A DNA stretch of 64,000 nt from UBA2040 sp963977135 (GTDB taxonomy: Bacteria; Bacteroidota; Bacteroidia; Flavobacteriales_D; Crocinitomicaceae). How positions within the stretch are numbered: the stretch's first letter is position 1; every line of letters starts with the position of its first letter. The stretch covers positions 1 to 64,000 of the forward strand of contig CAXBNN010000014.1 of NCBI GenBank assembly GCA_963977135.1. Direction: 5' to 3'. Positions 62,561-64,000 of the stretch are shown piece by piece. The notes beneath the pieces are model-generated. The model was not told the DNA's origin, did no database searches, and was given only the letters and a program-made list of their open reading frames with translations. A program made the translations under genes and the position numbers.

Positions 62561-63337
62561 ATGATAATTTATAAAACTCCCGAAGAAATTGCAATTATGC
62601 GTGATGCAGCGCAGGTGGTCAGTAGAACATTAGGAAAAGTTGCAGAGCTCATTGGTCCTGGGGTTACCCCAAAGGAATTGGACATTTTTGCGGAAGAATA
62701 TATCATTTCTCAAAATGCCGTTCCAGGTTTTAAGGGACTTTACGGTTGCCCAAGTACACTTTTAATTTCAGTGAATGAGCAAGTTGTTCATGGATTACCG
62801 ACTGATATTCCTTTAAAAGAAGGTGATATCGTTTCTATTGATTGTGGAGCTGTTTACAAAGGTTATTATGGTGATCATGCCTATACTTTTGCCATTGGAG
62901 AAATCAGTGATGAGAAGGCAAAATTATTGAAAGTAACGGAAGAATGTCTTTATTTGGGAATTGAACAAGCCAAAGTCGGAAATCGAATTGATGACATAGG
63001 TTGGGCGATTCAAACCCATGCTGAGAAAAATGGCTATGGTGTTGTTCGAGACTTGGTAGGACATGGCTTAGGGAAATCTTTGCATGAAGATCCGCAAGTT
63101 GCCAATTATGGTCGTAGAGGGCGTGGAAAGAAAATCCAGAATGGATTGACAATCGCCATAGAACCTATGATCAATATGGGAACCGAAAAAGTTGAACAAT
63201 TGGATGATAATTGGACTATTGTTACAGCTGATGGCTTACCAAGTGCCCACTTCGAGCATGATATAGCTGTTGTTGATGGACAGCCAGTTATATTGAGTAC
63301 CTTCGATTATATCCTTGAAGCGCTAAGCAAAAAGTAA
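62561..63337 (+). CDS. map: Type I methionine aminopeptidase
   Basis: The 258-residue protein is the creatinase/pita-bread fold enzyme that removes the initiator Met. Metal ligands are visible: DIVSIDCGAVYKGYYGDHAYTFAIG (two Asp), GHGLGKSLHEDP (His), IEPMINMG (Glu) and FEHDIAVV (Glu). There is no N-terminal SH3 extension, as for bacterial type Ia. The gene overlaps the following membrane protein by one base (TAATG), so the two are coupled. A TAACTTTA at 62536-62543 could be a weak -7-like box. Confidence 0.96.
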   Translation: MIIYKTPEEIAIMRDAAQVVSRTLGKVAELIGPGVTPKELDIFAEEYIISQNAVPGFKGLYGCPSTLLISVNEQVVHGLPTDIPLKEGDIVSIDCGAVYKGYYGDHAYTFAIGEISDEKAKLLKVTEECLYLGIEQAKVGNRIDDIGWAIQTHAEKNGYGVVRDLVGHGLGKSLHEDPQVANYGRRGRGKKIQNGLTIAIEPMINMGTEKVEQLDDNWTIVTADGLPSAHFEHDIAVVDGQPVILSTFDYILEALSKK

Positions 63338-63900
63338 TGACCGAACAAAAGCTGTTTTACACCGTTTTTGCCACTTTGTTGGTTTATGGTTTAGGTAGCT
63401 TGTTTCAATTGGGAAGTTTCGTATTACCATTGCCTTTTTTCGAAACTGGCTTTTTACTTATTTGCACTTTTCTCGCATTTCAAGTTTGGAAAGAAAACAA
63501 AACCTTATCGGGAGTATTCATTTTATATGGCTTGTTTCAGTTTCTAGGCTTAGAATACAATTACAGTTTTTTTCTGTCCGATGAGAAATTAGAAAATCTA
63601 TCCCAAAGCTTGGTCACTGATATTTTCAAAATTTTAGCTCATTTGTTGTTGATTCCTATTCTCTACTTGCAGAACCGAAAACAGACAATTGAGATCAATA
63701 GAACAGAGTTCACTCTTTCCGTCGTTTTAATTGCGATAATCCTTTTCTTATCTTCCCCACTTTGGCTAATTATACCCGCAACATTAATCATTCGAAATCT
63801 TGTAAAAACGAATAAACTGTTCCAGAATTCAGGTAGTTTTTGGTTATACATCCCCCTATTTATTTTAGCTAGAGAATTGAGTTTGTACTTTTTATCGTGA
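63337..63900 (+). CDS. Multi-pass membrane protein of unknown function
   Basis: The 187-residue protein starts at ATG 63337, sharing its A with the TAA stop codon of map. About six hydrophobic segments cover most of the length: roughly 8-28, 35-50, 58-72, 92-110, 124-144 and 168-186. There are no cysteines of note, charged clusters are confined to loops, and no family motif was recognised. It is predicted to sit in the inner membrane. Coupling to map suggests co-expression rather than a known joint function. Confidence 0.6.
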   Translation: MTEQKLFYTVFATLLVYGLGSLFQLGSFVLPLPFFETGFLLICTFLAFQVWKENKTLSGVFILYGLFQFLGLEYNYSFFLSDEKLENLSQSLVTDIFKILAHLLLIPILYLQNRKQTIEINRTEFTLSVVLIAIILFLSSPLWLIIPATLIIRNLVKTNKLFQNSGSFWLYIPLFILARELSLYFLS

Positions 63901-63947
63901 AAACAACTTTTTTTTCTAAAAACATTCTTTAGTCCCAATGAATTTAC

Positions 63948-63955
63948 TACTTTTG
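63948..63955 (+). promoter_or_regulatory. -7 box of the tRNA-Ser gene
   Basis: TACTTTTG is an exact TAnnTTTG match that ends 22 bases before the tRNA 5' end at 63978. Transcription would begin around 63960, leaving a 5' leader of about 18 bases to be trimmed by RNase P. Confidence 0.55.
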
Positions 63956-63977
63956 CCGGCACGTTCTTTGAACATCC

Positions 63978-64000
63978 GGAGGGATGGGTGAGTGGCTGAA
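63978..64000 (+). tRNA. tRNA-Ser, 5' part (cut by the right edge)
   Basis: GGAGGGATGGGTGAGTGGCT... matches the 5' end of a class II serine tRNA: a 7-base acceptor arm GGAGGGA, U8, then a D-arm with GAGUGGCUGAA. The anticodon and variable arm are outside the window, so the isoacceptor cannot be told. A -7 box lies upstream at 63948-63955. Confidence 0.75.

Noticed and set aside
1..64000. CRISPR array, prophage, transposon or toxin-antitoxin system
   Set aside because: No regularly spaced direct repeats, integrase, transposase, phage structural genes or paired toxin genes were found in the window.

Overview
The window is about 64 kb of AT-rich bacterial chromosome, densely coding on both strands. 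It reads as a member of the Bacteroidota, most likely order Flavobacteriales near the Crocinitomicaceae/Fluviicola group. The class-level evidence is direct: four proteins end in type IX secretion (T9SS) sorting domains (two type A, two type B gliding-motility type), there is a PorP/SprF protein, a DUF4290 gene, a DUF4249 lipoprotein, a type B ribosomal protein L31, a short primary sigma factor without region 1.1, and start-proximal promoters of the Bacteroidota -33/-7 type (TTTG / TAnnTTTG). The genus is inference. There is no sign of a prophage, insertion sequence, CRISPR array or integrated plasmid.

Layout. 1-3108: a DCC-family redox protein cut by the left edge, an intergenic inverted repeat, 3-hydroxybutyryl-CoA dehydrogenase, and a menB-phosphoesterase pair. 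3181-6862: a three-gene minus-strand set (WG-repeat protein, TonB-like protein, AAC(3)-family acetyltransferase). 6970-11340: ribosomal protein L31, a beta-helix lipoprotein, a Crp-type regulator and a secreted T9SS protein. 11420-17017: grpE-dnaJ, a SPOR-tailed outer membrane protein, and the DUF4290-murA-thioredoxin operon. 17122-25450: a T9SS surface locus with a giant PKD adhesin transcribed divergently from a metallopeptidase, a SprF-like protein and a PD40/OmpA protein. 25559-26983: L-serine dehydratase. 27904-31894: a compact four-gene operon, egtB - hydrolase/OsmC fusion - egtD - Asp/Glu-racemase-like. 32019-37076: purL, lpdA and a PIG-V-like mannosyltransferase. 37443-40676: two secreted proteins. 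40873-45639: NYN/LOTUS protein with a small partner, a membrane-linked FMN glutamate-synthase-like protein with a VOC protein, a TylF-like methyltransferase and a GNAT acetyltransferase. 45952-51771: a 1939-residue T9SS protein with eight 73-residue repeats. 51873-64000: rRNA methyltransferase, type Vd patatin autotransporter, double-VOC protein, DUF4249 lipoprotein, priA, rpoD, a low-molecular-weight phosphatase - RsmI-like - map - membrane protein cluster, and the start of a tRNA-Ser gene.

The genes combine core housekeeping (replication restart, transcription, translation, purine, menaquinone and peptidoglycan synthesis, chaperones) with cell-surface T9SS cargo. The most promising lead for something undescribed is the egt operon. 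It carries the histidine methyltransferase and sulfoxide synthase of ergothioneine synthesis but no recognisable EgtE lyase within it; its other two genes are a hydrolase/OsmC thiol-peroxidase fusion and a racemase-like protein that lacks the first catalytic cysteine. Other notable points are a fosfomycin-insensitive-type MurA (Asp instead of Cys in the active-site loop), a DnaJ with half of its zinc motifs, and a type Vd patatin that probably starts at TTG.
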